From Bacillaceae bacterium (GTDB lineage Bacteria > Bacillota > Bacilli > JACDOE01), in NCBI GenBank assembly GCA_017656255.1, contig JACDOE010000004.1:124001-188000 (forward strand): a stretch of 64,000 nucleotides of DNA. The letters run 5' to 3'. Below, in pieces: positions 45,980 to 55,593 of the stretch. Position 1 is the stretch's first letter. Each line of letters starts with the position of its first letter. The notes beneath the pieces were generated by a model. It was not told where the DNA came from and ran no database searches. It was given only the letters and a program-made list of their open reading frames with translations. The translations under genes were made by a program, and so were the position numbers.

Positions 45980-46996
45980 CTACTTGTCAAAAAGTCTTTT
46001 TCTGAAATCAAGCCCTAAATCCAATATCCCCAGAAGGTTTAACAAAAATGACACCGGCCACAACACCACAACCAGAATCAATACCACGACCGGCAGCACT
46101 TTACTTATTTTCCTGTAGTCGGCAAACCAGAACACAAGACTGATCCCCTGTAGGGTGATCATGGCAGACAAAACAGGGATCAGATTGAGCAAAACAGACA
46201 TCACATATTGATCTTCACCCAGTTCCGGCACCCAGGAAATCAGCCACATCACCCCGATGGCTCCCAGATAATAATATAAAATGGATCTGGGCCATCTCCA
46301 GTTTTTAAAAGGGGGAAGCGTCGGAATTTGATATCCCCTTTGATTCAAAAGTTTGACCGATACCAGGTGATGGGCAAGAATGGTGGCAGCAGCCGAAAAT
46401 ATTAAAATAGATACAAACGTATTTTTCAGGATAAAAATCAGAACAGAGGACTGTTCATCGACAAATTCCTGAAATTGGGCCGACTGTTCCATCAGTGCGG
46501 CATCCAGCCGAAAATCTTTGATCTGCTCCTCAAGCAGACTGAAAAACGATGTATCCAGTGCCGACTGAAGCAGGGCGATCCCCAGGACCGCCTGAAAAAT
46601 AAACAGACCTATTCCACTCAACACCACATAAATAGCTGGTTTCTTTAGATGGTACAACAAACCCATCGTGATGCCAATAGATATGTAAAAAAAGGATATG
46701 AATAGTATAATGGCATTTCCGATGATGAGACTGATCCACAATGCGGCGAATCCCGCGATCAGTGCATGCTTCCAGGAATATCTTACCGTATATATAATAA
46801 ACGGGACTCCGAGAAATAACATAAACCCGAACCCAAACGGAACAAACAGAGCCATAAAAAGCATGAAAAAATAGATACTGATCAGGAAAAAAGACTTGAT
46901 GAACGACGGATTGTTCCTGCCCAACATACCACCCCATCCCGGCTTCCGCCCATTTCCTGCCACACTGGGAAGCCTGGTTCCCTTTTCAAGCATCAC
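45980..46996 (-). CDS. yybS: YybS family membrane protein (DUF2232)
   Basis: A 338-residue protein with about eight hydrophobic helices, of the DUF2232 family, which includes transporters related to the ECF-type substrate-binding group. The conserved position directly before gdpP supports the assignment, and FLNLLGILDLGLDFRKR at the end is typical. The function is not known. The start lies near MLEKGTRLPS; the exact codon is uncertain. Confidence 0.85.
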   Translation of the reverse strand: MMLEKGTRLPSVAGNGRKPGWGGMLGRNNPSFIKSFFLISIYFFMLFMALFVPFGFGFMLFLGVPFIIYTVRYSWKHALIAGFAALWISLIIGNAIILFISFFYISIGITMGLLYHLKKPAIYVVLSGIGLFIFQAVLGIALLQSALDTSFFSLLEEQIKDFRLDAALMEQSAQFQEFVDEQSSVLIFILKNTFVSILIFSAAATILAHHLVSVKLLNQRGYQIPTLPPFKNWRWPRSILYYYLGAIGVMWLISWVPELGEDQYVMSVLLNLIPVLSAMITLQGISLVFWFADYRKISKVLPVVVLILVVVLWPVSFLLNLLGILDLGLDFRKRLFDK

Positions 46997-47058
46997 ATTA
47001 ATATTATATACTCTTTGCGCATTGAAGGAAAACCGGACTGACTGAAATCAGCAATAAA

Positions 47059-47090
47059 AAGAAAAAAGACAGAAGATGATATCTTCTGTC
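47059..47090 (-). terminator. Intrinsic terminator of rpsF-ssb-rpsR
   Basis: AGACAGAAG and CTTCTGTCT form a 9-bp stem with a short loop followed on the minus strand by TTTTTCTTTTT. It is 25 nt after the rpsR stop. Confidence 0.88.
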
Positions 47091-47116
47091 TCCCTGTATT
47101 TACCCGTTTGTGACAA

Positions 47117-47344
47117 TTAATCAACGGTGTACGGAAGCAATGCCATTTGACGGGCACGCTTGATTGCCCTGGTCAACTGGCGCTGGTACTTGGCGGAAGT
47201 ACCGGTTACACGCCTCGGCAGGATTTTTCCGCGTTCGCTGATGAACTTCTTAAGCAGATCTACGTCTTTGTAATCGATTTTCTCGATTTTGTTAACGGTA
47301 AAGTAACACACCTTGCGACGTTTTCCACGACGTCCACGAGCCAT
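47117..47344 (-). CDS. rpsR: 30S ribosomal protein S18
   Basis: A 75-residue basic protein. The core [23 protein letters not shown] and [25 protein letters not shown] are diagnostic. It binds 16S rRNA together with S6. The start is ATG (MARGRRGKR) behind AAAGGAGGG. It lies 65 nt after ssb. Confidence 0.98.
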   Translation of the reverse strand: MARGRRGKRRKVCYFTVNKIEKIDYKDVDLLKKFISERGKILPRRVTGTSAKYQRQLTRAIKRARQMALLPYTVD

Positions 47345-47409
47345 GATCAATCCCTCCTTTTTGAATGTTTTGATCGATCACCGTTCGTCATGTTTGTCTA
47401 CATGTTTAT

Positions 47410-47844
47410 TTAGAAGGGCAAATCATCTTCAGAAATATCGACGGTCGTTCCGTCATCTGCAAATGGGTCATCGTTTGATCCGGGGTTGTTTTCCTTGAAC
47501 CCTTGATTCTGATTCGTGGATTGTCCGGGACCATTGAGGAATTGAACATTATCAGCCACGACTTCTGTTACATAAACCCTGCGACCTTCATTATTCTCAT
47601 ATGACCGGGTCTGTAACCGCCCTTCTACAGCTGCCTGTTGCCCCTTCTTCAAGTAGTTGGCACACAATTCCGCTAATTGTCTCCACACCACGATGTTAAT
47701 GAAATCTGTTTCACGCTCTCCCTGCTGATTGGTAAATCGTCTGTCTACGGCGAGAGAAAAGGTAGCCACCGCTACGCCACTCTGCGTATACCTTAATTCA
47801 GGATCACGTGTCAGGCGTCCAAGTAAAACAACTCGATTAATCAC
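47410..47844 (-). CDS. ssb: Single-stranded DNA-binding protein
   Basis: A 144-residue SSB. The OB-fold (residues 1-105) begins [20 protein letters not shown] with FSLAVDRRF and [13 protein letters not shown]; a flexible Asn/Gly-rich linker leads to the acidic tail EDDLPF that binds partner proteins. It forms a tetramer and coats single strands during replication and repair. Placement between rpsF and rpsR is the Firmicutes pattern. Confidence 0.98.
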   Translation of the reverse strand: MINRVVLLGRLTRDPELRYTQSGVAVATFSLAVDRRFTNQQGERETDFINIVVWRQLAELCANYLKKGQQAAVEGRLQTRSYENNEGRRVYVTEVVADNVQFLNGPGQSTNQNQGFKENNPGSNDDPFADDGTTVDISEDDLPF

Positions 47845-47872
47845 AATAAAAGCCTCCCCGAATCATTCCCGT

Positions 47873-48160
47873 TTACTCGTCTTCTTTCACGAACATATAA
47901 CGGATAACATCGTCTGAAATACGCATCAAGCGTTCCATTTCATCTACTACGTCGGAGTTGGACTTGAAATTCATCACAACGTAGTAACCCTCACGAAATT
48001 TGTCAATTTCGTAAGCCAGACGACGCATCCCCCACTCATCAAGCTTGGTTACTTCGCCACCATTATCTGTTACAACTCCCTGGTAACGTTCAACCTGAGA
48101 CTTGATCGCCTCTTCTTCAAGAGTGGGCTTCAAGATATACATAACTTCGTATTCGCGCAT
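47873..48160 (-). CDS. rpsF: 30S ribosomal protein S6
   Basis: A 95-residue protein with the ferredoxin-like fold, starting [20 protein letters not shown] and containing [24 protein letters not shown]. It pairs with S18 on the platform of the small subunit. The ATG is eight bases after AAGGAGGTG; a longer frame three codons earlier overlaps that site. A leader that resembles the S6:S18-binding hairpin precedes it. Confidence 0.98.
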   Translation of the reverse strand: MREYEVMYILKPTLEEEAIKSQVERYQGVVTDNGGEVTKLDEWGMRRLAYEIDKFREGYYVVMNFKSNSDVVDEMERLMRISDDVIRYMFVKEDE

Positions 48161-48205
48161 ATCTTTCACCTCCTTCTGGACTAAAACGGCCCCTCTCAGG
48201 GCAAG

Positions 48206-48253
48206 GAGTGAACCGGAAATATCCCGGCATCTGCCTGTATGCAGTCATCACTC
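48206..48253 (-). promoter_or_regulatory. S6:S18-binding leader hairpin of the rpsF operon
   Basis: On the minus strand GAGUGA and UCACUC close a stem that holds an inner CCGG-GAUAUUU-CCGG hairpin with flanking GCCG bases. The known autoregulatory leader for S6:S18 presents CCG to the protein pair. A TATAAT box (48264-48269, minus) lies just upstream. Confidence 0.6.
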
Positions 48254-48263
48254 ACAACTTTTG

Positions 48264-48269
48264 ATTATA
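48264..48269 (-). promoter_or_regulatory. Promoter -10 element of the rpsF operon
   Basis: TATAAT in the context TGGTATAATCAAAAG, 11 nt upstream of the leader hairpin. The TG one base before the box makes it an extended -10. Confidence 0.65.
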
Positions 48270-48390
48270 CCAGACTACTGGAAAGAAGACAATAAAAGGA
48301 ACAGATTTTTTAACCGGGACAGGTAAGGTTGTCCTCTCCCGGTTGTCAACATTCTATCACGCCAAGATCCTGCAAGCCAGTTCAAAATTT

Positions 48391-49494
48391 TTATACATTA
48401 AATCGGAAGTGAATGATGTCACCATCCTGTACGACATAATCTTTTCCTTCCAGTCTCAATTTCCCGTTTTCTCTGGCCTGTCCCATGGTCCCGGCCTCAA
48501 TCAGATCCTGATAAGCGACTACTTCCGCCCGGATAAATCCCCTTTCAAAATCAGAATGGATCACACCTGCTGCCTGAGGGGCACGGGTACCCTCTCTGAT
48601 CGTCCATGCACGAACTTCTTTTTCACCTGCTGTAAAATACGTAATGAGCCCGAGTAAGCGATAGGCCGCTTTAATCAATCGGTCCAGACCGGATTCCGTC
48701 AATCCCAATTCTTCAAGAAACAGTTCCCGGTCTTCGCCTTCCAGTTCGGCGATCTCCGATTCAACTTTTGCACTGATGATGACCACTTCAGCCCCTTCTT
48801 TTGAAGCCAGCTCCTTAACCGTCTGTACATGGGGATTTGCGTCAGCCTTACCCACTTCATCTTCACCTACATTAGCCACATACAGAACGGGTTTGATCGT
48901 CAAAAGATTGAGTTCACGCAGAATTTTGTGTTCTTCAGTACTCCAGTCGAGACTTCGGGCCGGCTGTTCCTGTTCAAAGGCATCCCTCAGTTTCTCCAGG
49001 ACTTCCACTTCCGCCTTAATCTCTTTATCACCGCTTTTCAGACGCTTCTGTGTACGTTCCAGTCGCTTGCTGACCGTTTCCAGATCGGCCAGGATCAATT
49101 CCAGATTAATGGTTTCGATATCTTCAACCGGATCAACTTTACCGGAGACATGCGTGATGTTTCCGTCTTCAAAACAACGCACCACATGGGCAATGGCATC
49201 CACTTCCCGGATGTGTGACAGGAATTGATTTCCCAACCCTTCCCCTTTACTTGCACCTTTGACCAGTCCCGCAATATCTACAAATTCAAACGTGGTGGGT
49301 ACTGTATTCTGCGGTTTGACCAGTTCAGTCAATCTGTCCAGACGCGGATCGGGTACTTCCACCACCCCTACATTGGGATCAATCGTACAAAAGGGGTAAT
49401 TGGCCGACTCCGCTCCGGCCCGGGTAATCGCATTGAATAAAGTAGATTTTCCAACATTGGGCAGTCCGACAATTCCACAGGTTTTTTTACTCAT
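48391..49494 (-). CDS. ychF: Redox-sensitive ribosome-associated ATPase YchF (Obg family)
   Basis: A 367-residue P-loop protein that prefers ATP to GTP and binds ribosomes. G1 is [10 protein letters not shown]3 is [20 protein letters not shown], and the altered G4 NVGEDE (instead of NKxD) explains ATP preference. The C-terminal TGS domain ends [13 protein letters not shown]. The start is ATG (MSKKTCGI), nine bases after GGGAG. It lies upstream of rpsF as in B. subtilis (yyaF). Confidence 0.97.
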   Translation of the reverse strand: MSKKTCGIVGLPNVGKSTLFNAITRAGAESANYPFCTIDPNVGVVEVPDPRLDRLTELVKPQNTVPTTFEFVDIAGLVKGASKGEGLGNQFLSHIREVDAIAHVVRCFEDGNITHVSGKVDPVEDIETINLELILADLETVSKRLERTQKRLKSGDKEIKAEVEVLEKLRDAFEQEQPARSLDWSTEEHKILRELNLLTIKPVLYVANVGEDEVGKADANPHVQTVKELASKEGAEVVIISAKVESEIAELEGEDRELFLEELGLTESGLDRLIKAAYRLLGLITYFTAGEKEVRAWTIREGTRAPQAAGVIHSDFERGFIRAEVVAYQDLIEAGTMGQARENGKLRLEGKDYVVQDGDIIHFRFNV

Positions 49495-49695
49495 GTATGG
49501 CATCTCCCTTACCTTTCATTCATATCCGTTAACGCATTCAGTTTACCAGAAGACTTTTACCGTAAACAATATCTCCTGTTCCGCAGGCGGTTCTCAAGTG
49601 CGGCGAACAACCTGATTGTACCACAATCCATACATAAATGAATCCGAATTGAAAAAAATAACAAAGGTATGAATAAGAACCTTCAGGGGGATGTT

Positions 49696-50796
49696 ATGAA
49701 TCAACCAGAGAGATCCATTTCGCTATTACAAACTTCTTTATTAATTATCGCCGGAATCGGCATCCTGAATCACGTGACGCTCATTCCACCCTTACTGGAG
49801 TCAGCCGGACGTGATTCCTGGATGTCAGTCCTTGTTTCATTCATGATTTACTTGATCTGGATCCTGCTGATCCTGTATATCATGAAAATAATCCGTCGGC
49901 AGTCCGTTTATTTATGGTTAAAGCAGAAAATCGGGGCAATCCCGACGGTTATCTACATGACTTTGTTCAGTATTCATTTGTTTTTTTTAGCTGTCGTCTC
50001 GATCAAAGAGATGATTATATGGACCAATATTACCTATTTGCCAAATACCCCTCAATTGGTCCTTTCCCTGTTGTTTTTGTCCATTTGTTTTTATGTTGCC
50101 TGGTCTGGCCTGCTATCTCTGGCTATTGTCAATGGTATTTTGCTCCCTTTTGTCATCATGTTCGGTTTTTTTGTCGGCTGGGGTAATATGCCGAACAAAG
50201 ACCATACTTTGTTATTTCCGGTTCTTGAAAACGGTTTTTCACCTGTTATTAAGGGGGCTCTCTATTCCGGCACCGGTCTGGTTGAAGTATTTATATTGAT
50301 TTTCCTTCAACACAAGATCAAAAAGAAATTAACTTATCGCTTTTTTGCAATAAACGGTTTGATTCTTATGTTTTTAACTCTCGGTCCGTTGACTGGAGCC
50401 ATCATGGAGTTCGGACCCTATGAAGCGAGCGCCCAGCGATTTCCCGCATATGAAGAATGGAGCCTGTTATCACTGGGAAGATTTGTTGAGCACGTTGACT
50501 TCCTATCTATTTATCAGTGGTTGACCGGTGCCTTTGTACGAACGTCGCTGATCATGCTTCTGATTCCTGAACTTTTTCACCTGTCACGGGGTAAAAAAAG
50601 AAACGTCTTTTTATTGACCCTGTTTGCTGCTCTACTCGTCATGATACAGTTGCCGATCAGCGGCCAGGATTTCGAACGGCTGATATTTCGTTACTTTTTG
50701 CCGATGTCACTTTTGTCCTTCATTTTTCTGACATTGACTTTATTTGTGATTGCCTATATCTCTAATCTGACTGAAAGGATGAAAACGAAAAAATGA
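49696..50796 (+). CDS. Spore germination receptor B subunit (GerAB-like permease)
   Basis: A 366-residue integral membrane protein with about ten helices of the spore-germination APC transporter family. SISLLQTSLLIIAGIGILNH is the usual N-terminus. It forms the ligand-binding subunit of the nutrient receptor in the inner spore membrane. The start is ATG after AGGGGGAT. The order in this operon is B-A-C, and each stop overlaps the next start by four bases. Confidence 0.9.
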   Translation: MNQPERSISLLQTSLLIIAGIGILNHVTLIPPLLESAGRDSWMSVLVSFMIYLIWILLILYIMKIIRRQSVYLWLKQKIGAIPTVIYMTLFSIHLFFLAVVSIKEMIIWTNITYLPNTPQLVLSLLFLSICFYVAWSGLLSLAIVNGILLPFVIMFGFFVGWGNMPNKDHTLLFPVLENGFSPVIKGALYSGTGLVEVFILIFLQHKIKKKLTYRFFAINGLILMFLTLGPLTGAIMEFGPYEASAQRFPAYEEWSLLSLGRFVEHVDFLSIYQWLTGAFVRTSLIMLLIPELFHLSRGKKRNVFLLTLFAALLVMIQLPISGQDFERLIFRYFLPMSLLSFIFLTLTLFVIAYISNLTERMKTKK

Positions 50797-52331
50797 ACTT
50801 TCGTTTTTTTAAAAAAAAGAAAAAGCAGAGTCCCTATACCCTTTCTGAACCCAGTCCCCAAAAAATGAAAAAAACGATTATTGAGAGTAAACAACAGATC
50901 ATCGACCTGTTCGTTTCCTGTGATGATATTAAATACGAAGAAATCCCCTTTTCTCATCAAAAAGGGCAAATTAAGGTCCTTTTTGTCTACAGTGAAGGTC
51001 TCAGTGACACAGATCAATTAAATGAAATCATTATACCCAATCTGGAACAGTCCCTTCGCAAACTGGGAAATCAACCTCTTAATCGGGAGTACCTTGAAAA
51101 GTCATGGGTAAAATCAACGCTGACCCGTGTTCATCATGCTGATTTAACGGTCGACAAAGTGCTGGACGGCGAACTTCTTCTTTACTTTGATGATCTGAAG
51201 GCCGCTTACACAATAGACATTTCCAAACATCCGCAACGGAAACCCGAAGAAGCAAGTACAGAAGCCATCATCAAAGGACCGCGCGACAATTTTGTAGAAG
51301 AACTTTCGGTCAACATCGGACTTATTCGCAAACGATATCGTTCAAACAGACTCAAATGCAGGCAGTACACGCTGGGAAAACGAACCAAAACCAAAATTGC
51401 CGTCATGTATGATGAAGATATTATCGACCTGGAAATCATAAGTAAACTGGATAAAAAAATAAAACAAATCCAGGTGGACGGCCTGATCAGTTCCAATCAA
51501 TTAAAGGAATATTTGACAGATACCCGATTTCCAATTTTTCCAGAATACGATTATACCTCACGGGCCGATTATGTCGCGGATTGCATACTTCGCGGCCGAT
51601 TTACCATATTGGTTGACGGGACCCCCATTGCCATACTCGCTCCGGTTAATATGTATTTCTTACTGAAGAGTCCGGAGGACACCGAATACTTTTTCCTCTA
51701 TAACTCCTTTGAAAGAATCCTGCGGTGGGTCGGAATTTCCATCGCCACATTTTTACCCGGTTTCTGGATTGCTCTGGTATCCTTTCACCAGGAACAATTA
51801 CCCCTCACCCTGATTGCGACACTGGTTACGGCGAGAGAGGGCGTGCCCCTCCCATCCGGTCTGGAAGCGCTGATCATGCTGACCCTGTTTGAACTTTTTC
51901 GAGAAGCCGGCCTTCGCCTACCTATGTCCATCGGGCAAACCCTGACCGTTGTTGGAGGCCTGATCATCGGTGATGCCGCGATCCGCTCTGGCCTGACCAG
52001 TCCAGCGATGATTGTTGTCATTGCCACTTCACTGGTAGCTTCTTTTACGCTGAGAAATCAGTCTCTGATTGGAACGATCAGTGTATTAAGGATCCTGGTT
52101 CTCATCATTTGCAGTTTTTTTGGTTTGTTCGGCCTATTCGTATCCATTGTCTGTATCCTGATCTATCTGTCCAATTTAAGACCTTTCGGTATCCCCTATC
52201 TGGTACCGATGTCTCCTTTTAATTTTCGAGAATTCACCAATTCTTTTGTTCGAAAACCCTGGTCCCAAATACGAAAACGTCCCGGATTTCTGGATCCACA
52301 GGACCCGTCCCGACGGGGGGATAATTCATGA
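50793..52331 (+). CDS. Spore germination receptor A subunit (GerAA family)
   Basis: A 512-residue protein with a large N-terminal cytosolic domain (about 1-300), then about five helices, and a soluble tail. KGPRDNFVEELSVNIGLIRKR is the family signature before the membrane part, and FTILVDGTPIAILAPVNMYF and YSFERILRW-like (YNSFERILRWVGIS) segments also match. It oligomerises into the ion-conducting channel of the germinosome. The Lys-rich start is typical. Confidence 0.93.
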   Translation: MNFRFFKKKKKQSPYTLSEPSPQKMKKTIIESKQQIIDLFVSCDDIKYEEIPFSHQKGQIKVLFVYSEGLSDTDQLNEIIIPNLEQSLRKLGNQPLNREYLEKSWVKSTLTRVHHADLTVDKVLDGELLLYFDDLKAAYTIDISKHPQRKPEEASTEAIIKGPRDNFVEELSVNIGLIRKRYRSNRLKCRQYTLGKRTKTKIAVMYDEDIIDLEIISKLDKKIKQIQVDGLISSNQLKEYLTDTRFPIFPEYDYTSRADYVADCILRGRFTILVDGTPIAILAPVNMYFLLKSPEDTEYFFLYNSFERILRWVGISIATFLPGFWIALVSFHQEQLPLTLIATLVTAREGVPLPSGLEALIMLTLFELFREAGLRLPMSIGQTLTVVGGLIIGDAAIRSGLTSPAMIVVIATSLVASFTLRNQSLIGTISVLRILVLIICSFFGLFGLFVSIVCILIYLSNLRPFGIPYLVPMSPFNFREFTNSFVRKPWSQIRKRPGFLDPQDPSRRGDNS

Positions 52332-53506
52332 GAATGAAACGAACGCTTCTTCTCATAATGCTGGTTGGAACGATTCCTCTGTTAACTTCCTGCTGGAACG
52401 CCCGGGAAATAGACAAAATATTCTTTGCCCATGCCGTCGGCGTGGATTATAAGGATGGCCAATATATCATTTACACCCAGCTTGCCAATTTCCAGGGGCT
52501 GAGTCGAGAAGGTGCTCAGACAGGAAAACCTACGGCCCAGGTGGGGAAAGGAACGGGTGAAACCATTGATACCGCCTTTCACGATATGTACCGTTCCACA
52601 CAGCGACGGATTTTCTGGGGCCATTTATCTGCGGTCGTTTTTTCGGAAGCGGCTCTCGAACACGCCTTTCAGGATACCCTGGATTTGTTTACCCGCTTCC
52701 GGGAAACCCGGTATACGATGTGGGTGTTTGGTACCGATCAACCCTTGATTGAACTTTTGTCCACTTTCCCTATCCAGGAGCCGACCAATGCCTTTTCACG
52801 TCTGGGTGATCCTTCCGATATCTATCGGCAAAGCTCCTATGTTGAACCGATGCGGTTGTTCCAGTTGATCCGGGACTACTATGAACCCGGTAAAACGGTA
52901 TTGCTTCCCCAGATTACAGTAGACCGTCGCCGCTGGCGTGAAGGAGGAAGTCAACGGCCACAGCTGGCCATTCAAGCAGTGGGGTTGATTAAGGATAAAA
53001 ATTTTAAAGGGTGGCTGAATAGAGAACAACTGCGGGGATCTCGCTGGATGAATCCCGCAACACAGAGAGCCCCCCTGGTCCTGAAAGAAAAAGATAAAAC
53101 TGTCGCCGTTGTTATTTCCCAGAAGCCAGATGTGAAAATCGAACCACAGGTTAAAGGAGGCCGTGCTTACTTTCGTATCCAGGTAAAATTGAAAGGGACT
53201 GTCATTCAACTCAACCAGCATTCTACCGAAGAAAAATTGGCCAGTCTCGCGGAAGAGGAAATTAAAAAACAGATCTTAAAAACCTACCGGCTTGCACTGG
53301 AAAAGAAAGCTGACATCTATCAACTGTCCCAGGTTCTATATCGCAAAAATCCTGATCAATGGCACCAACTGACTGAAAAAGGAGTACTTCAACTGGATCA
53401 GGATTCGATTCAATCCATTCAGGTTGACATGAAAATTAGGCACACAGGAAAAAATGAGCTGGTACCGGAATTAGAGAAACGGGACCGGCTGGACTGGACC
53501 CGGTAA
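52328..53506 (+). CDS. Spore germination receptor C subunit (GerAC lipoprotein)
   Basis: A 392-residue lipoprotein. The signal peptide MRMKRTLLLIMLVGTIPLL ends in lipobox LTSC, followed by WNAREIDKIFFAHAVGVD, the GerAC-family start. The body has the three-domain all-beta/alpha GerC pattern with the C-terminal segment EEEIKKQILKTYRLALEKKADIYQ. It completes a full A-B-C receptor and shows that the organism forms spores. It is convergent with the yyzM gene, with four bases between the stops. Confidence 0.93.
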   Translation: MRMKRTLLLIMLVGTIPLLTSCWNAREIDKIFFAHAVGVDYKDGQYIIYTQLANFQGLSREGAQTGKPTAQVGKGTGETIDTAFHDMYRSTQRRIFWGHLSAVVFSEAALEHAFQDTLDLFTRFRETRYTMWVFGTDQPLIELLSTFPIQEPTNAFSRLGDPSDIYRQSSYVEPMRLFQLIRDYYEPGKTVLLPQITVDRRRWREGGSQRPQLAIQAVGLIKDKNFKGWLNREQLRGSRWMNPATQRAPLVLKEKDKTVAVVISQKPDVKIEPQVKGGRAYFRIQVKLKGTVIQLNQHSTEEKLASLAEEEIKKQILKTYRLALEKKADIYQLSQVLYRKNPDQWHQLTEKGVLQLDQDSIQSIQVDMKIRHTGKNELVPELEKRDRLDWTR

Positions 53507-53509
53507 CCC

Positions 53510-53722
53510 TTATTTTGTATCTTCCTGTTCAGAAGCGGGGATCAGTACTCGCTTCATTTTTTTCTCAAATTTCATCCGCGGAATCAACACGCTGTGCTGA
53601 CACCCGGTACATTTGATCCGGACATCCATCCCCATGCGGATCACTTTCCAGGCATTGGTGCCGCATGGGTGCGGTTTTTTCATTTCCACAACATCTCCCA
53701 GGTTAAATTGTTTCCGTTCCAT
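53510..53722 (-). CDS. yyzM: DUF951 family protein
   Basis: A 70-residue protein with LGDVVEMKKPHPCGTNAWKVIRMGMDVRIKCTGC at its heart; the cysteines (HPCG, KCTGC) probably hold one metal ion. The DUF951 family, YyzM in B. subtilis, is usually encoded near ychF and has no known function. The start is ATG eight nt after GAAAGAGG. Confidence 0.88.
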   Translation of the reverse strand: MERKQFNLGDVVEMKKPHPCGTNAWKVIRMGMDVRIKCTGCQHSVLIPRMKFEKKMKRVLIPASEQEDTK

Positions 53723-53789
53723 CCTCTTTCCTCCTCCAAATAACTTTTCATCTGATGAGATAAGGAGATCCTTTTATTATAAAACATTA

Positions 53790-54833
53790 TCATGATTTTT
53801 TTCCGTCTGACAAAAACGGATACAGGACAAGACAGACCAGCACGAACAAATTAATCATACCATACAGGGGATAAAGCAATTTGACCAGCGTTGAAAAGCC
53901 AAAATAACTGAGTGGGATAATCCCGATAATAAGTACCAGGGAAATCACCCAGAGTGGCAGTCGTATCAATCCGTGTAATCGAAACACAATCCCGTAAATG
54001 CCACTGATCACCGTCGTAAAAATAGCAATCCAGAGAACAAAACTGACCACCAGAATCATCTCAACGGGGTAATCTTTCAGCAGTGAAAACAGGGGGATCT
54101 CATAAAGATTCACGTCATTTCCCACTTTTAAAAGTGAATGATTCAGCAAATAAGCGATGGAACCCAGTCCCAGTGTGCTGACGCCACCGGCGATATAAAT
54201 TTCAGATGCCGATTTCATCTCTCTTCCCATTGTGGAAAGCACCGCCAGCAGAGGGGTAATATTAAGGGCCGCATATATAATACCTGATGGCCATGCCGGC
54301 TGCCACTTCAACTGACCGGCGAATAACTCACCTTCACTGCCCCGAATAAACTGAAGTGTGACAAACAGCAGGATAGCGATCAGTACCGGTATAACCAGGG
54401 TATTGATCGACATTAACCCCTTCACATCAAAAAGTACCACGATATACACGGTGATGGCAATAACCATTACACCGGCGAGATACGGTATGCCCCATTGGGA
54501 AAAAGTCGCTCCGCTTCCTGCAAACATCACCACAGACATGGAAAGCAGATAGACCAGGATCAGCACATCGAACAGCCGACCCAGTCTGCTCCCCATTAAA
54601 TGCTCAAGCAATTCATAGTAGTTATCCGTACGCCGTTTATGACTGATCCATAATATCACAATACTCGTAACCGCAAAAAGAATCATAGCGATCATCAGAC
54701 TGTACATGCTCCGAGGCCCATAAGAACCGAAGAATTCCCAGATTTCTCTACCCGACGCAAACCCGGCTCCAATCGTGGTTCCAATAATCGTAAAACCTAC
54801 TTTGATACCTCTCCATATACCATGACCTTTCAT
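53790..54833 (-). CDS. YkvI-like membrane protein (LeuT-fold family)
   Basis: A 347-residue protein with ten or so helices. The opening GFTIIGTTIGAGFASGREIWEFFGSYGP is characteristic of the YkvI family of Bacillus, which belongs to the APC/LeuT-fold transporters. The substrate is unknown. The start is ATG (MKGHGIWRG) nine bases after GGGGAGGA; the longer frame is preceded by no binding site. It is transcribed on its own, opposite to yyaC. Confidence 0.75.
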   Translation of the reverse strand: MKGHGIWRGIKVGFTIIGTTIGAGFASGREIWEFFGSYGPRSMYSLMIAMILFAVTSIVILWISHKRRTDNYYELLEHLMGSRLGRLFDVLILVYLLSMSVVMFAGSGATFSQWGIPYLAGVMVIAITVYIVVLFDVKGLMSINTLVIPVLIAILLFVTLQFIRGSEGELFAGQLKWQPAWPSGIIYAALNITPLLAVLSTMGREMKSASEIYIAGGVSTLGLGSIAYLLNHSLLKVGNDVNLYEIPLFSLLKDYPVEMILVVSFVLWIAIFTTVISGIYGIVFRLHGLIRLPLWVISLVLIIGIIPLSYFGFSTLVKLLYPLYGMINLFVLVCLVLYPFLSDGKKS

Positions 54834-54961
54834 CCACTCATCCTCCCCGGCCTGACCCATCCATTCCTTTCTTCAGGTCACCGAAAAATCTTGTCCCACA
54901 ACAGGTATATTCATTTACCAATTCACATATACTGGTAATACTATTTTTGTTGGAGGTTCAT

Positions 54962-55582
54962 ATGGACGATTACATGGATCCTGTTGATGCTTTTCCTTCT
55001 ATAAAAATAAGTTATTCAGATGATCAAGCTGTAGAAGTCCTGACTGAAAATTTACAGAAGCGATTTCAGTTTTACCAGCCGTATTCCGATATTATCGCAC
55101 TTTGTATCGGAACCGATCGTTCCACAGGGGATTCCCTGGGCCCTCTCGTCGGAACAAACCTGAAAAAAATTCATCTCCCCAACTTTCATGTTTACGGCAC
55201 ACTGGATCATCCGGTTCACGCCGTCAATTTACAGGAAACTATGGACCTGATTCAGTCGGAATATGATAGACCTCTCGTCCTCGCAGTTGATGCCTGTCTT
55301 GGAAAATACAGCAATGTGGGGAAAATCAGTATTCATTCCGGACCCCTGAAGCCGGGTGCCGGTGTGAACAAGCAGTTGCCGGAAGTCGGCGTTTTTCACA
55401 TCGTGGGGATTGTCAACGTAGGGGGGTTTATGGAGTATTTTGTATTGCAAAATACGCGTTTAAGTCTGGTCATGAAAATGGCTGATGTCATCGCTCATTC
55501 CATCCAACAGGCTGGTACCGATCACTTTAGAAAAAAAAGACATACCTTTACATCAATCAAAACAAAACTCACCCGTTCATAG
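54962..55582 (+). CDS. yyaC: YyaC, spore-specific GPR-like putative protease
   Basis: A 206-residue protein of the YyaC/GPR fold. The motif IIALCIGTDRSTGDSLGPLVGT has the paired acidic residues of the GPR-type active site, and LAVDACLGKYSNVGKI and GVNKQLPEVGVFHIVGIVNVGG are family-typical. It is conserved near parB and expressed in sporulating cells of Bacillus. The start is ATG (MDDYMDPV) eight bases after TTGGAGG; an upstream TTG is not needed. Confidence 0.9.
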   Translation: MDDYMDPVDAFPSIKISYSDDQAVEVLTENLQKRFQFYQPYSDIIALCIGTDRSTGDSLGPLVGTNLKKIHLPNFHVYGTLDHPVHAVNLQETMDLIQSEYDRPLVLAVDACLGKYSNVGKISIHSGPLKPGAGVNKQLPEVGVFHIVGIVNVGGFMEYFVLQNTRLSLVMKMADVIAHSIQQAGTDHFRKKRHTFTSIKTKLTRS

Positions 55583-55593
55583 GGTGAGTTTTT
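55565..55593 (+). terminator. Intrinsic terminator of yyaC
   Basis: AAACTCACCC and GGGTGAGTTT form a 10-bp stem with a 7-nt loop followed by TT. The convergent lipid kinase gene ends at its edge and probably shares it. Confidence 0.85.

Noticed and set aside
48318-48350. Inverted repeat after ychF as an intrinsic terminator
   Set aside because: AACCGGGA and CCCGGTT can pair, but on the minus strand the following bases are A-rich and not T-rich.
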